Origin: Croceicoccus sp.
GTDB lineage: Bacteria > Pseudomonadota > Alphaproteobacteria > Sphingomonadales > Sphingomonadaceae
Length of the DNA stretch: 35,276 nt
Assembly (NCBI GenBank): GCA_029936705.1
Contig: JAPYSD010000003.1
Location: forward strand, 1-35,276
Direction: 5' to 3'
A program made the translations under genes and the position numbers. Under the pieces are notes generated by a model. The model was not told the origin of the DNA. It did not search any database and saw only the letters and a list, made by a program, of their open reading frames with translations. This document shows positions 7,768 to 16,537 of the stretch, one piece after another; the first letter of the stretch is position 1, and each line of letters starts with the position of its first letter.

Positions 7768-8742
7768 TCAGTTATCGGGAGAAAATTCAATCTCCGTCAC
7801 ACTAGCAGACACCTTGCCGCTTTCCCATTCATCGGGAACGCTCTTGGCAGCGTAAAACTGACCTCTCTCTTGTTGCCAAATGTAGCCGGGACGCAATGGC
7901 GGATCATCACTGTAATCGCTGACCAGTACAGGGTAAAATGTGTGTTCAGCAATCGCATTGCCTTCCGCATCGTAGAAGACCACGGTGACATCGACACCGT
8001 CCAGCGAACGGTTTCCTTTGTTTTTCACCTTAAAGTCGAAACCGGGAACTCGGCCTTCGAACATAGAATCTCGATAGCTAGCCGATAGATCGTAGACTTT
8101 GACATTCTCGGCCATGTAGCGTTGGGCTTCTGCGTCCGTCTCAGGCTCTGCTTCCGCGACAGGCGACATCAACGGGCTTTCTGCCGCTGCGGTATTAGCA
8201 ACGCTCGATTCGTCTGATTTGAAAACGTCCGACTTGTAGATCAGCCAGCCGATACCGATGGCGAGCAGGACGAAGCTGCCGATTTTCGCCAGCTTTTCGA
8301 CTTCAGACGCCCCTTTGCCAGCTTTGCGCTCCTGCACCGCCCCGTAGAGCATGAGCGCAACAGCGGCGGCGAGAACGATCCATCCCCACTGCAACTGGAT
8401 CGCTTCCATCATGCCGGACGCGAGCCCTCCAAATGGATTGCCCTCCATGCTCTCAGCGAGGTTCGCCTTCATCCGGTTGATGCTGATTTGGAAGTCGACG
8501 AACAGCACGATCACCAACGCGGCAGCACAAGCACCGGGCCAGATGGCGTCCTGTGTCTGATCCTTGGACGCCGTGAACGCTGCTAGCCCTGCGAGCGCGA
8601 GCAACGCGTATGCAAAAAGATTAGTGCCATCAGCAAAGATGCTGACGCTACCAATAATCGGCAATTGCACGATGGGCACGAACAGCCCCAACACGAGCAG
8701 GGCGCTACCTGCGAAGACGAACATTCGATTATTCAATTTCAT
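7768..8742 (-). CDS. Multi-TM membrane protein with C-terminal extracytoplasmic beta-rich domain
   Basis: Start chosen at 8742 (aagggggaATG); MKLNNRMFVFAGSALLVLGLFVPIVQLP... about 5 TM; C-terminus GFDFKVKNKGNRSLDGVDVTVVFYDAEGNAIAEHTFYPV looks like an Ig/FxLYD-type domain. Confidence 0.65.
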   Translation of the reverse strand: MKLNNRMFVFAGSALLVLGLFVPIVQLPIIGSVSIFADGTNLFAYALLALAGLAAFTASKDQTQDAIWPGACAAALVIVLFVDFQISINRMKANLAESMEGNPFGGLASGMMEAIQLQWGWIVLAAAVALMLYGAVQERKAGKGASEVEKLAKIGSFVLLAIGIGWLIYKSDVFKSDESSVANTAAAESPLMSPVAEAEPETDAEAQRYMAENVKVYDLSASYRDSMFEGRVPGFDFKVKNKGNRSLDGVDVTVVFYDAEGNAIAEHTFYPVLVSDYSDDPPLRPGYIWQQERGQFYAAKSVPDEWESGKVSASVTEIEFSPDN

Positions 8743-8918
8743 TCCCCCTTTGAGCAACTTCCGCTGCATTGGACCTGTTCCATCGCTGCGGTAGCGGGCA
8801 GCCATAGCGCCGTGATCGTGAGATGCGACCTATGATTTCACCCCGCTAAAACATCGTTAATTTCACTCAGAAAGGAGGCGCTAGCCAAGCCAGCGCCTCT
8901 TCTGCATCGAATAGTTCG

Positions 8919-9104
8919 TCAGAGGCGCGGGATCGCTAATTCGCCACCATCTATTTCGAGCAGGAAGTGGTCATCGAACCGCTTGTAGAAGACCGGGATG
9001 CCATCGAAGTGAATACAACCTTCATCACTGTTCCAATGTACGGGGTCAGTGTCCGCAAAGGTCTGAAACTGGTTAGCTACAAACTCAAGATCGATGAACT
9101 GCAT
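8919..9104 (-). CDS. Small hypothetical protein (61 aa from ATG 9104)
   Basis: SD aggagg 10 nt upstream of ATG 9104; MQFIDLEFVANQFQTFADTDPVHWNSDEGCIHFDGIPVFYKRFDDHFLLEIDGGELAIPRL. Confidence 0.5.
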   Translation of the reverse strand: MQFIDLEFVANQFQTFADTDPVHWNSDEGCIHFDGIPVFYKRFDDHFLLEIDGGELAIPRL

Positions 9105-9248
9105 GTCTGTGTACCTCCTGCTAGTTGGTACACGGTCATCAATAGCCAGACTGACGGCCAATCAACCTAAAAATAGACAGGCAGGAGATAGGTCATCGAT
9201 AAGCTGAACTACGACCCAAGTAGTCTCGCCAGTCGAGACATCTACTAA

Positions 9249-9707
9249 ATGCTACGCGGAAAACCTCCTTACGTTCGATTTTGCTATCGCTTTCCCGGCA
9301 AAATGGTGTTCGATGTTCTGGCTCCAACAACATGGAGCAATGACATGAACTGGTACAACGTCCTCAAAGGCGACACTCGTAATAGGCTGGAAGCTAACTG
9401 GCGAGAGCAAGAGCCGTTGAAAGGCACCCGCAACGAGATCGACTTCAAACCTGTCTGTAAGCTGTTTCTTCCATGGACCACTGGCACTTGGCTGCTCACG
9501 GAACTTGAGCCGAACAGTTCAATCGCGTTCGGCTTATGTGACCTTGGATTTGGAACACCGGAGATAGGCAACGTATGCCTGAGGGAGTTGTTCAGCGGAA
9601 CTGGCCCCGGCAATCTCTGGGTTGAGCAGGACATACATTTCAGGGCCACAAAAACGTTGAGCGAGTACGCAGCAGAAGCCATGCGGATCGGCTGCATTCG
9701 CGTCTAA
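9249..9707 (+). CDS. DUF2958-like protein (start could be ATG 9345)
   Basis: DFKPVCKLFLPWTTGTWLLTELEPNSSIAFGLCDLGFGTPEIGNVCLREL...WVEQDIHFRATKTLSEYAAEA resembles the DUF2958 core (VVKLFTP..ATWLLTEL...AFGLCDLG.G.PE.G.V...ERDLHF). Confidence 0.65.
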   Translation: MLRGKPPYVRFCYRFPGKMVFDVLAPTTWSNDMNWYNVLKGDTRNRLEANWREQEPLKGTRNEIDFKPVCKLFLPWTTGTWLLTELEPNSSIAFGLCDLGFGTPEIGNVCLRELFSGTGPGNLWVEQDIHFRATKTLSEYAAEAMRIGCIRV

Positions 9708-9760
9708 GAACACGATGGAGCGAGAGTGTTTGCGCGCTCTCGCTCAATCCATGACTGCCG

Positions 9761-10063
9761 TTAGTCCTCGTGGGCTAGGTATACAGCATCCACTTTGAAC
9801 GCTTGTTGGAAGCTACGCATGTCACGCAGGCTTGAGAACTGGAACACGATTTCCATACAGTCCTGCGTCGCGAAGGCATTGTATGTGGCTTCGAAACCAC
9901 CTTCGATGTTCTCATTCAGCCAATCGCCAAACTCGACTTCGGCGTAAATCGCTTGGGCGCGAGTTACGAATTCGATGGGATCGCCGGAATGATCCAGTTC
10001 AGGCCATTGCGCGAGCGTATCCCATGCAGCTTCCGGTATCGTGATCCAAAGAACGTGCTTCAA
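9761..10063 (-). CDS. Hypothetical protein (100 aa)
   Basis: SD ggaga upstream of ATG at 10063; no family recognised. Confidence 0.5.
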   Translation of the reverse strand: MKHVLWITIPEAAWDTLAQWPELDHSGDPIEFVTRAQAIYAEVEFGDWLNENIEGGFEATYNAFATQDCMEIVFQFSSLRDMRSFQQAFKVDAVYLAHED

Positions 10064-10284
10064 TCCATGTCTCCTTTTGATGGAGATTGGATGCTCTCAC
10101 GGATCGCCGTTTTGTCTATTAAAATCATTTCGGTAGACAGATGGCAAACCTGCGATAGCCTCGCCCGCCCATTGCATTCAGGAACACCCTAGAAGGCATC
10201 GTACAGCGAGGCACCAGACCTCTTGCTAGCCAAGTGCGCAAACGGCGATGCCGTTCCTCCTGAGCGTCTATGAGGCGGATACAG

Positions 10285-10311
10285 AAAACCCCCAAGCCAG
10301 AGGCTCAGGGG
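10285..10311 (-). terminator. Rho-independent terminator downstream of the 10334-10933 gene
   Basis: Minus strand: CCCCTGAGCC-TCT-GGCTTGGGGGTTTTCT, GC-rich stem followed by TTTT. Confidence 0.7.
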
Positions 10312-10333
10312 CTTGCTGTAGGTCGAGGGTAAA

Positions 10334-10933
10334 TTAGCCTTTGAAGTGCTTCTTCCACCAGCCTTCCGACCAGCCGCTCGGAAGGTCCGTGTCCTTCTTG
10401 CTCTCAAAGTCCTTCTTCACTGCCGCGAAGTCACTTCCGAACTTCTTCTCGCCAAGCTCGTTTGCGCGATCCAGCCCATAGCGCCCGATGTTGCGGCGGT
10501 AGGTCTTCCACGGCTCAATGTCGCGAACAACATCTGAACGAGCGCGCATCGCAGTCTGAGCGCTGGACTTGGGGGCATTTTCGACGGCCTGACGGATCAT
10601 GTCGTCCATTTCGCCACTCTCAATTGCCGCCTTGGCATCAGTGAAGAACGCTACCGCATTGGCCTTGATAATCTCCTCATTATCCGTGCGACCGGTGGTG
10701 TTGCCCACTACGGACACAGAACCGATGTTGAGGCCGACAGATGCACCGCTCTTACCCTCTTTGACCTTGTACCAGCGAGCAATGCTTTTGCCGGGTTCCT
10801 TCTTCACCGATGCTAGAACGTCATCCAGCTTCTTCAGCAGTTGCTTCCTCTTAGCCGGAACGGGGTCTGCTGGGGGAGCAGCGTGGAAGTCCTTGGCGAC
10901 ATCCTTGTCGGACTTGAGAAAATCGAGAGCCAT
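10334..10933 (-). CDS. Hypothetical protein (199 aa from ATG 10933)
   Basis: MALDFLKSDKDVAKDFHAAPPADPVPAKRKQLLKKLDDVLASVKKEPGKSIARWYKV...; aggtaggtttt leader; followed by terminator. Confidence 0.6.
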   Translation of the reverse strand: MALDFLKSDKDVAKDFHAAPPADPVPAKRKQLLKKLDDVLASVKKEPGKSIARWYKVKEGKSGASVGLNIGSVSVVGNTTGRTDNEEIIKANAVAFFTDAKAAIESGEMDDMIRQAVENAPKSSAQTAMRARSDVVRDIEPWKTYRRNIGRYGLDRANELGEKKFGSDFAAVKKDFESKKDTDLPSGWSEGWWKKHFKG

Positions 10934-11044
10934 AAAACCTACCTCTGTTGTACGTTGTACCGAGTGCGATGTGTTCGCCTGATACCCTAGACGCATCTAA
11001 CTGAGTACATTGCAACCAGAAAATCCAATCCGGTAAGTAAGAGC

Positions 11045-11263
11045 ATGGGACAAGAACGCGAACGCATCTACAAAGTGAACCTTCCACTCCAAGACATCGA
11101 GAGCGTATTCGCTTTCCGCAAGACAGCAGCCGAGGGGTTGAACTGGCTCAAAGATCGTGGCCGTGAGGATGTTTTAATCAATGTCTACATGGGGAAAGAC
11201 CGTGCGACATTCGTGCTGACAGACCTCGAAACGGCGCTGCTAATGAGGCTCAGCTTACAATGA
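11045..11263 (+). CDS. Small hypothetical protein (72 aa)
   Basis: Overlaps the next ORF by 4 nt (translationally coupled pair). Confidence 0.5.
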   Translation: MGQERERIYKVNLPLQDIESVFAFRKTAAEGLNWLKDRGREDVLINVYMGKDRATFVLTDLETALLMRLSLQ

Positions 11264-11646
11264 CAATCAGACACGAAGAGGCAGAATTTGCCTTCCCAAA
11301 CCACCTCGTCCCTATCGCTTGCTGGATTTCATACAAAACGGACATCGACGCGAGGACGCGCCTCCTAGAAATTGCTGACTCTGCTCAGAAGTCTCATTGT
11401 CGGAGAAACGCATTGGTCGCGCTAGCGAAGATGGATTGGGCAGAAATGCACATGGGCAAGAAAGACTATCAGATTTGTGTCTACGTAACGCCGCTGGCCG
11501 AAATGTATGAAGCAGACGAACTATGGCTGGCAAACAGATACGCGCAAGGATGCAAGCCAACGGACAGCCTCTATCAGGTATGTATCGCCTTCAATGACGC
11601 CTTCGACCTAATGCAGTTTAAGGAGGGTGTGCGGGAAATCTATTAG
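11260..11646 (+). CDS. Hypothetical protein (128 aa)
   Basis: ATGA overlap with upstream ORF. Confidence 0.5.
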   Translation: MTIRHEEAEFAFPNHLVPIACWISYKTDIDARTRLLEIADSAQKSHCRRNALVALAKMDWAEMHMGKKDYQICVYVTPLAEMYEADELWLANRYAQGCKPTDSLYQVCIAFNDAFDLMQFKEGVREIY

Positions 11647-11744
11647 GTGGCCATTCGGCAATGCGTATTCGGTCACTATCTCTCCCGATAAAACGTTCAG
11701 AGAACAACTTGTAGCAATGCTGCTCGTCATACCCCCATGAACGC

Positions 11745-12188
11745 TTAGAACTTTGTTTCACTCTCTTCCGGCTCCGGAGCCGTTTCGCAGTCCCCGTTCC
11801 AGTATTCTTCTGGATTCAAACTATTCCAATAAGCTGTCTGGGAAATGCGACCCGTCGTACGGTTAATCTCAGTGATAACCTTCGATTGACCGACTGTTCC
11901 GACCTCAGAGATGAATCGAGGCCCAACGGTGAGCTCGCAAGTCGAGAATTTTGACTCACAGTCCGATGTCCATCGCTTCTCATCAAAGTTAAAATAATGA
12001 ATTGAGTTTTGGTACGGGTTATTTGGATAGATCCGTAATGTGCTGTAATAGCCTTCTTGATCGGTGCCTTTATCCTTATCGTCATAGCAATTGAGAACTA
12101 TCGGCTCTGGTTCACTAAACTCTTCTTCACTATCACAGCCGCTGAGAAGAGGTACGAAAAATAACATGCAGCCTATTGAGAACTTCAT
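11745..12188 (-). CDS. Putative lipoprotein (147 aa)
   Basis: MKFSIGCMLFFVPLLSGCDSEEEFSEPEP: signal peptide with lipobox LLSGC. Confidence 0.65.
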   Translation of the reverse strand: MKFSIGCMLFFVPLLSGCDSEEEFSEPEPIVLNCYDDKDKGTDQEGYYSTLRIYPNNPYQNSIHYFNFDEKRWTSDCESKFSTCELTVGPRFISEVGTVGQSKVITEINRTTGRISQTAYWNSLNPEEYWNGDCETAPEPEESETKF

Positions 12189-12395
12189 TCTGCCCCCAGA
12201 TCGATCACTTCCAATTCTCGCTAAACTCAGATGAGAAAGCCACCTGCTGCTGGTCTATCTTTATGCTGATTTCAAGACTTATTCATGCTTGATGGCAGGT
12301 AGGTGTAAGCACGGCCTTAATTTCGCCAGTGAGAACCAATCAGCACGGCTCTGCCTGCAGATCGACCCATTTTTCGCTCATGAAACCTGCCGTGT

Positions 12396-12401
12396 TAAAT
12401 A
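12396..12401 (+). promoter_or_regulatory. TAAATA putative phage late promoter, terS
   Basis: TAAATA-GCGGC-ATG (N5 to start). Confidence 0.5.
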
Positions 12402-12406
12402 GCGGC

Positions 12407-12925
12407 ATGGCCAAATCCACACAAACACCGTCGAGCACCATTGGTGACCTACAGCCAAAGCTAGCAAAGGGTGCGAAAGCCCTACAGGCAACCGCTAAGA
12501 AGGAAGCTCGTAAGCGCAAGCCACACGGCAACAGCAAGTTCAGCGAGGCAAAATGGACAGCCATTTTAGAATGCGTTGCGACCTATGGCGATCTGATTGA
12601 AGCCTGCGACAAACCCGACATGCCAAGCGTTACCACAATCTATCGCTGGATAAGCAACGACCCCAATCTAAAGGACGACATGCGCCAAGCGTGGGACATG
12701 TTCACGATGATCGGCAACAGCGTGAACAATAACATCCTAAGGGGCGGCAAACTATCAACGGGGGACTTCCGCAGGGACGAAGCCCTAGCAGCACAAAACC
12801 GCTGGTTCATGTCAAAGACGAACCGCAGGGACTTCGGCGACAAGCAACAGATAGATGTCGTACACCACGAACCCGTTATCCTAGATGGTATCATCATCGA
12901 CGGGGATGGTGGGGATGGCGTCTAA
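12407..12925 (+). CDS. Phage terminase small subunit
   Basis: MAKSTQTPSSTIGDL...FSEAKWTAILECVATYGDLIEACDKPDMPSVTTIYRWISNDPNLKDDMRQAWD...AALAAQNRWFMSKTNRRDFGDKQQIDV: HTH plus terS-like C-terminus; same direction as terL downstream. Confidence 0.75.
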   Translation: MAKSTQTPSSTIGDLQPKLAKGAKALQATAKKEARKRKPHGNSKFSEAKWTAILECVATYGDLIEACDKPDMPSVTTIYRWISNDPNLKDDMRQAWDMFTMIGNSVNNNILRGGKLSTGDFRRDEALAAQNRWFMSKTNRRDFGDKQQIDVVHHEPVILDGIIIDGDGGDGV

Positions 12926-13572
12926 GCGCAAATTCGCGCCACGCTAGCAGCACGCCAACGGCCACCCCTAGCGGTCTTGATGTGGCGATCATTCAGGTAG
13001 TCAGCGATGCTTTGCAGTGTGGTGCAGCCATTAGCCCTTGCGAGCGCCAGATAGGGTTCAACGAGGGCCTTCCACTCCCTGCTGCGCTCAACACGCGCAA
13101 TGGCGCTTGCCTGTCTTCCTAGGGCGCCTACGGCCCTTATGTTGCCCCGATCCCCTCCCAGCTTGGTGCCCCGTGCCTTTGCTGCCTTCAATGCCTCCTT
13201 GGTGCGCTTGCTAATTGTCTCGGCTTCCCACTGCGCAACCTGCGCCATGATGCCGATGGTAAAGCGGTCGGCAAAGGGCATGTCAGCGAAGCGAACCTCC
13301 TGCCCACTGTCGAACAGAGTATTGAGAAACGCGGCATTGCGGCTGAGCCTATCCAGCTTCGCAACGACGAGAACGGCACCCGTTAGCTTGGACAGGGCAA
13401 GGGCTTCCAGCAGCTTGGGGCGAGTGTTGGACTTGCCGGACTCGACTTCGACAAACTCTGCGATGGGTTGCTCGCCAATAGACCGTGCCACAGCCTCACG
13501 CTGCGCTTCCAATCCCAACCCACTATCACCCTGTTTGCGGGTGGATACACGGTAGTAGGCGACAAACTGCAT
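12922..13572 (-). CDS. Small serine recombinase / resolvase
   Basis: MQFVAYYRVSTRKQGDSGLGLEAQREAVARSIGEQ...VVAKLDRLSRN...RTKEALKAAKARGTKLGG; start at ATG 13572; its stop overlaps the terS stop tail-to-tail. Confidence 0.9.
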   Translation of the reverse strand: MQFVAYYRVSTRKQGDSGLGLEAQREAVARSIGEQPIAEFVEVESGKSNTRPKLLEALALSKLTGAVLVVAKLDRLSRNAAFLNTLFDSGQEVRFADMPFADRFTIGIMAQVAQWEAETISKRTKEALKAAKARGTKLGGDRGNIRAVGALGRQASAIARVERSREWKALVEPYLALARANGCTTLQSIADYLNDRHIKTARGGRWRAASVARICA

Positions 13573-13576
13573 GGTG

Positions 13577-13631
13577 GCTCCTGTTGCAACGGACATTGCA
13601 TCAGTCGTTAAAGCCGTTGAGCAGTAGGAGC
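13577..13631. repeat. Imperfect inverted repeat upstream of the resolvase (candidate res/operator site)
   Basis: GCTCCTGTTGCAACGG (13577-13592) versus CCGTTGAGCAGTAGGAGC (13614-13631), reverse-complementary with few mismatches. Confidence 0.4.
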
Positions 13632-13978
13632 GACCGAAGACAAGGGAGGGTAGTATACACCCCTTAGCGGCTTGGATCAGGACAGGCCGATCCCAGTCAT
13701 TCTGCCTACCTGAAACCACGCAACGCAGACCTGAGAATTTCCTTCACTCTGCTCAAAACCTAAACGCCTTTTCTCTAATCATGAAAGGCTGAGCGGCATT
13801 TGAGCATGTGACGCTTGGAGAGCGTCGTTAAGCTGTCAAAAGTGGCGGAAAGAAACTGGCAGATTTTGGAACCAGAATTCAACAAAGATAAGGTTCGGGT
13901 GGTGACGCATTTTGAAATTGGCGATACGGGAGCTGATGGTCTGTAACCGAGCGACGGTACGCCCTAGGGGGAATTTTC

Positions 13979-16387
13979 GTGACAATTGAGCTTGACCGGC
14001 TGGTCCAGAATTTGGACCCAACCCGTACGATTCTCTTTTTTGGCGCAGGATCATCAATTCCCTCCGGCTCGCCGTCTGCACCCGATTTGGCAAAAGCCAT
14101 TTCCGAGCGCTTCGAAATCGACGCTAATGGGTTCAGTCTCGCAGAGATCGCCGAGCTAGCTGAACTGAACGCCGACCGAGCGAAACTGATAACTTTCGTC
14201 CGAGAACAATTCCCCCGTCCCAACCCGACCGGGGGTTTGATGAACATCCCGCTCTTCGGGTGGAAGGGCGTCTACACCACCAATTACGATGAACTACTGG
14301 AGCGGACCTATCAAATACGAAAGGTGCCCTTCACGGCCATTACGACCAACTACGACTTCTCGAAGCTTACCGGTCCTCTAGCACAGCCAATTTATAAGAT
14401 TCATGGCACGATAGGTCAGGACGTTAGCGACGGTAACAAAAGCCGTATGATCCTGACACAGGGAGACTATGACAAAGCAATCGAATACCGAGAGTTCCTG
14501 TACACTCGCCTTGCTTCGGACATGGCCGGGGCAGACCTTGTGATCATTGGCTTCTCGCTTTCCGACCCGGACATCAAACAGGTAGTGGACCGGGTACTGA
14601 CCATTCAGGCGAAGATGGGTGGCGCTGGCGGTCAAGTCTACCTTCTGCTGTACCAGAAGGATGAAAACCGCGCACGCTTATTCGAGGCTCGGGGTGTTCG
14701 CGTATCTTTCGGGGGCATCGACGAGTTTTCGGAAGCACTGGCACGCAAGGGACCGGCGGCGAGCATTATCTACTCAAGCTCGAACGACCCGGTTCAACAA
14801 TCAAACATTCTTAGCGCGACAACGGTTGACGTGAAGCACTCGATTGAGAATTTCGCTTCGAACGCCAGCGCAATGTTCAATGGGTGGCCAGCGACCTACG
14901 CGGATGTTGCCGCCGACCTCACTTTTGGTCGGACCCTTTCCAGCAGCATTTTTAGCGCTTTCAAAGCTACTACCTATCAGTATGCCTCAATCGTAGGTGC
15001 GAGCGGCGTCGGGAAGACAACGGCTGCGCGCCAGATTGCGGTTCAAGCGGAAGCGGATGGGTGGTTGTGTTGGGAGCACAAGGTCGATTTCTCACTTTCG
15101 GTACATGATTGGACCACCGCAGCCGAGACACTTCAGTCTGCCGGTCTAGACGGTCTCTTGGTCATCGACGAGGCAAATTTCCACATAGGCGAAATCAATC
15201 GTCTGGTTGAAGCGCTGACCACAAAAGGTCTGACAAGTCTTCGTTTGGTGCTAACTTCCGGCCGCGCCCAATGGCAGTACCGCACCAAGTCAGTTTTCCT
15301 TACCAAGAACGGTAAGGAGCACCAACTCAGCAAACTGAACTCCCAAGAGATTGATCGCCTCATCATGCTGGTGTCCGCACCCAATGATGTTCGTCCTCTT
15401 GTTGAGGCAACATTCTCTGGATTCTCACTTCAGGAGAAGCGCAGACGCTTGGTCGAGCGGTGTGAGGCTGACGCCTTCGTCTGCCTCCGCAACATCTTCG
15501 CGACCGAGAAGTTCGACGACATCATCCTGCGCGAATACGCACAGATGAGCGTTGCCGATCAGGAAATCTACCGGTTGGTCTCCGCCATGCAGAATGCAGG
15601 CATTCGGGTACACCGGCAGCTTGTCATTCGGCTTACAAACATTGCAGCCGACATGGTCGAAACCGCCCTCCGCAATCTTGTGGACGTGATTTCGGAGTAC
15701 GACATTTCGGATCGGTTTGGAGTCTACGGCTGGAAGGTGCGCCACAGCGTCATCGCGGGCATCGTTGCGAAGTACAAGTACGCTGATCCGGCGGCGATGC
15801 TTGATTTGTTTGAGCGCGTGATCGCTAACATTTCACCGACATACGAGATCGAGCGACGCACAATTAATGAGATGTGTAACGTCGAAACTGGTCTACCGAG
15901 CATCGCTGATAAAGATACGCAGAACCGGCTTCTGCGCACACTTATCTCAATTGCTCCCGGCGAGCCTATCCCGCGCCACAGGCTCATTCGCAATCTCATC
16001 TCGCTGGAAAAATTCGATCTTGCCGAGACCGAGATAAGAGTATTCAAACACGACATTGGTGTTGATGGCCCTGTCGCGCGCTATCAAGTGGTTTTGCTGC
16101 TAGCCCGCGTGATGTACACACCGGGACTTATGGATGAAGATCGCCTCGTGATTTTGCGACAGGCGGAATCACAGGCTGCGGCATCGGCCGAAAAGTACAG
16201 CAACAATCGACACGTTTTGACAGCCTTCTGCGATGTCGGCATCGAGCTTATTAGGCGCGCTAATGACGAGACGTGTTTTGACGCGGCGATGAAAGCTCTT
16301 AAGGAAGCTGAGGTTCGGACAAGTGATGAGGAGATAACCAAGTCCATTCGCCATTACGAGCGCCGGAGGTTTGAAATCGGACTTTAA
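13979..16387 (+). CDS. SIR2-domain STAND-type NTPase (Avs/NLR-like anti-phage defense protein)
   Basis: N-terminal SIR2-like motifs ILFFGAGSSIPSGSPSAPDLAKAI, VYTTNYDELLE, IYKIHGTIG, DLVIIGFSLSDPDI; central P-loop IVGASGVGKTTAARQIA, Walker B GLLVIDEANF, sensor-like LRLVLTSGRAQW; long helical C-terminal region. GTG start at 13979. Confidence 0.85.
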   Translation: MTIELDRLVQNLDPTRTILFFGAGSSIPSGSPSAPDLAKAISERFEIDANGFSLAEIAELAELNADRAKLITFVREQFPRPNPTGGLMNIPLFGWKGVYTTNYDELLERTYQIRKVPFTAITTNYDFSKLTGPLAQPIYKIHGTIGQDVSDGNKSRMILTQGDYDKAIEYREFLYTRLASDMAGADLVIIGFSLSDPDIKQVVDRVLTIQAKMGGAGGQVYLLLYQKDENRARLFEARGVRVSFGGIDEFSEALARKGPAASIIYSSSNDPVQQSNILSATTVDVKHSIENFASNASAMFNGWPATYADVAADLTFGRTLSSSIFSAFKATTYQYASIVGASGVGKTTAARQIAVQAEADGWLCWEHKVDFSLSVHDWTTAAETLQSAGLDGLLVIDEANFHIGEINRLVEALTTKGLTSLRLVLTSGRAQWQYRTKSVFLTKNGKEHQLSKLNSQEIDRLIMLVSAPNDVRPLVEATFSGFSLQEKRRRLVERCEADAFVCLRNIFATEKFDDIILREYAQMSVADQEIYRLVSAMQNAGIRVHRQLVIRLTNIAADMVETALRNLVDVISEYDISDRFGVYGWKVRHSVIAGIVAKYKYADPAAMLDLFERVIANISPTYEIERRTINEMCNVETGLPSIADKDTQNRLLRTLISIAPGEPIPRHRLIRNLISLEKFDLAETEIRVFKHDIGVDGPVARYQVVLLLARVMYTPGLMDEDRLVILRQAESQAAASAEKYSNNRHVLTAFCDVGIELIRRANDETCFDAAMKALKEAEVRTSDEEITKSIRHYERRRFEIGL

Positions 16388-16526
16388 GTCACCGCCTGTC
16401 GGCCGCAAAAGTCGAGTTCCCATTCCTTTCTTAGCATTCAGCCCCCTGCGGCCTTTTGCTAAAGGCCAACATAACAGCTTTGGCGCATTACCGCGCAATA
16501 GACATTGGCCCGAACTCGGCATCTAG

Positions 16527-16532
16527 TAAATA
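16527..16532 (+). promoter_or_regulatory. TAAATA putative phage late promoter, terL
   Basis: TAAATA-CATGG-ATG (N5 to ATG 16538). Confidence 0.5.
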
Positions 16533-16537
16533 CATGG

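Noticed and set aside
13100-13555. 151-aa plus-strand ORF over the small resolvase
   Set aside because: Antisense shadow of a well-supported serine recombinase.
12922-13572. Small serine recombinase as the prophage integrase
   Set aside because: It lies internally between terS and terL and has resolvase size; the 570-aa large serine recombinase at 5916 is the better integrase candidate.
15425-15745. Minus-strand ORFs within the SIR2-STAND gene
   Set aside because: Antisense to a long conserved-motif ORF; no independent signal.
16450-16467. GGCCTTT-TGCT-AAAGGCC hairpin upstream of terL as a terminator for the SIR2-STAND gene
   Set aside because: Stem is clear but no U tract follows on the + strand; kept only as a possible weak or rho-dependent stop.
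16505-16537. TTG start at 16505 for terL
   Set aside because: ATG at 16538 gives a normal terminase N-terminus and the same N5 spacing from TAAATA seen at other late genes.
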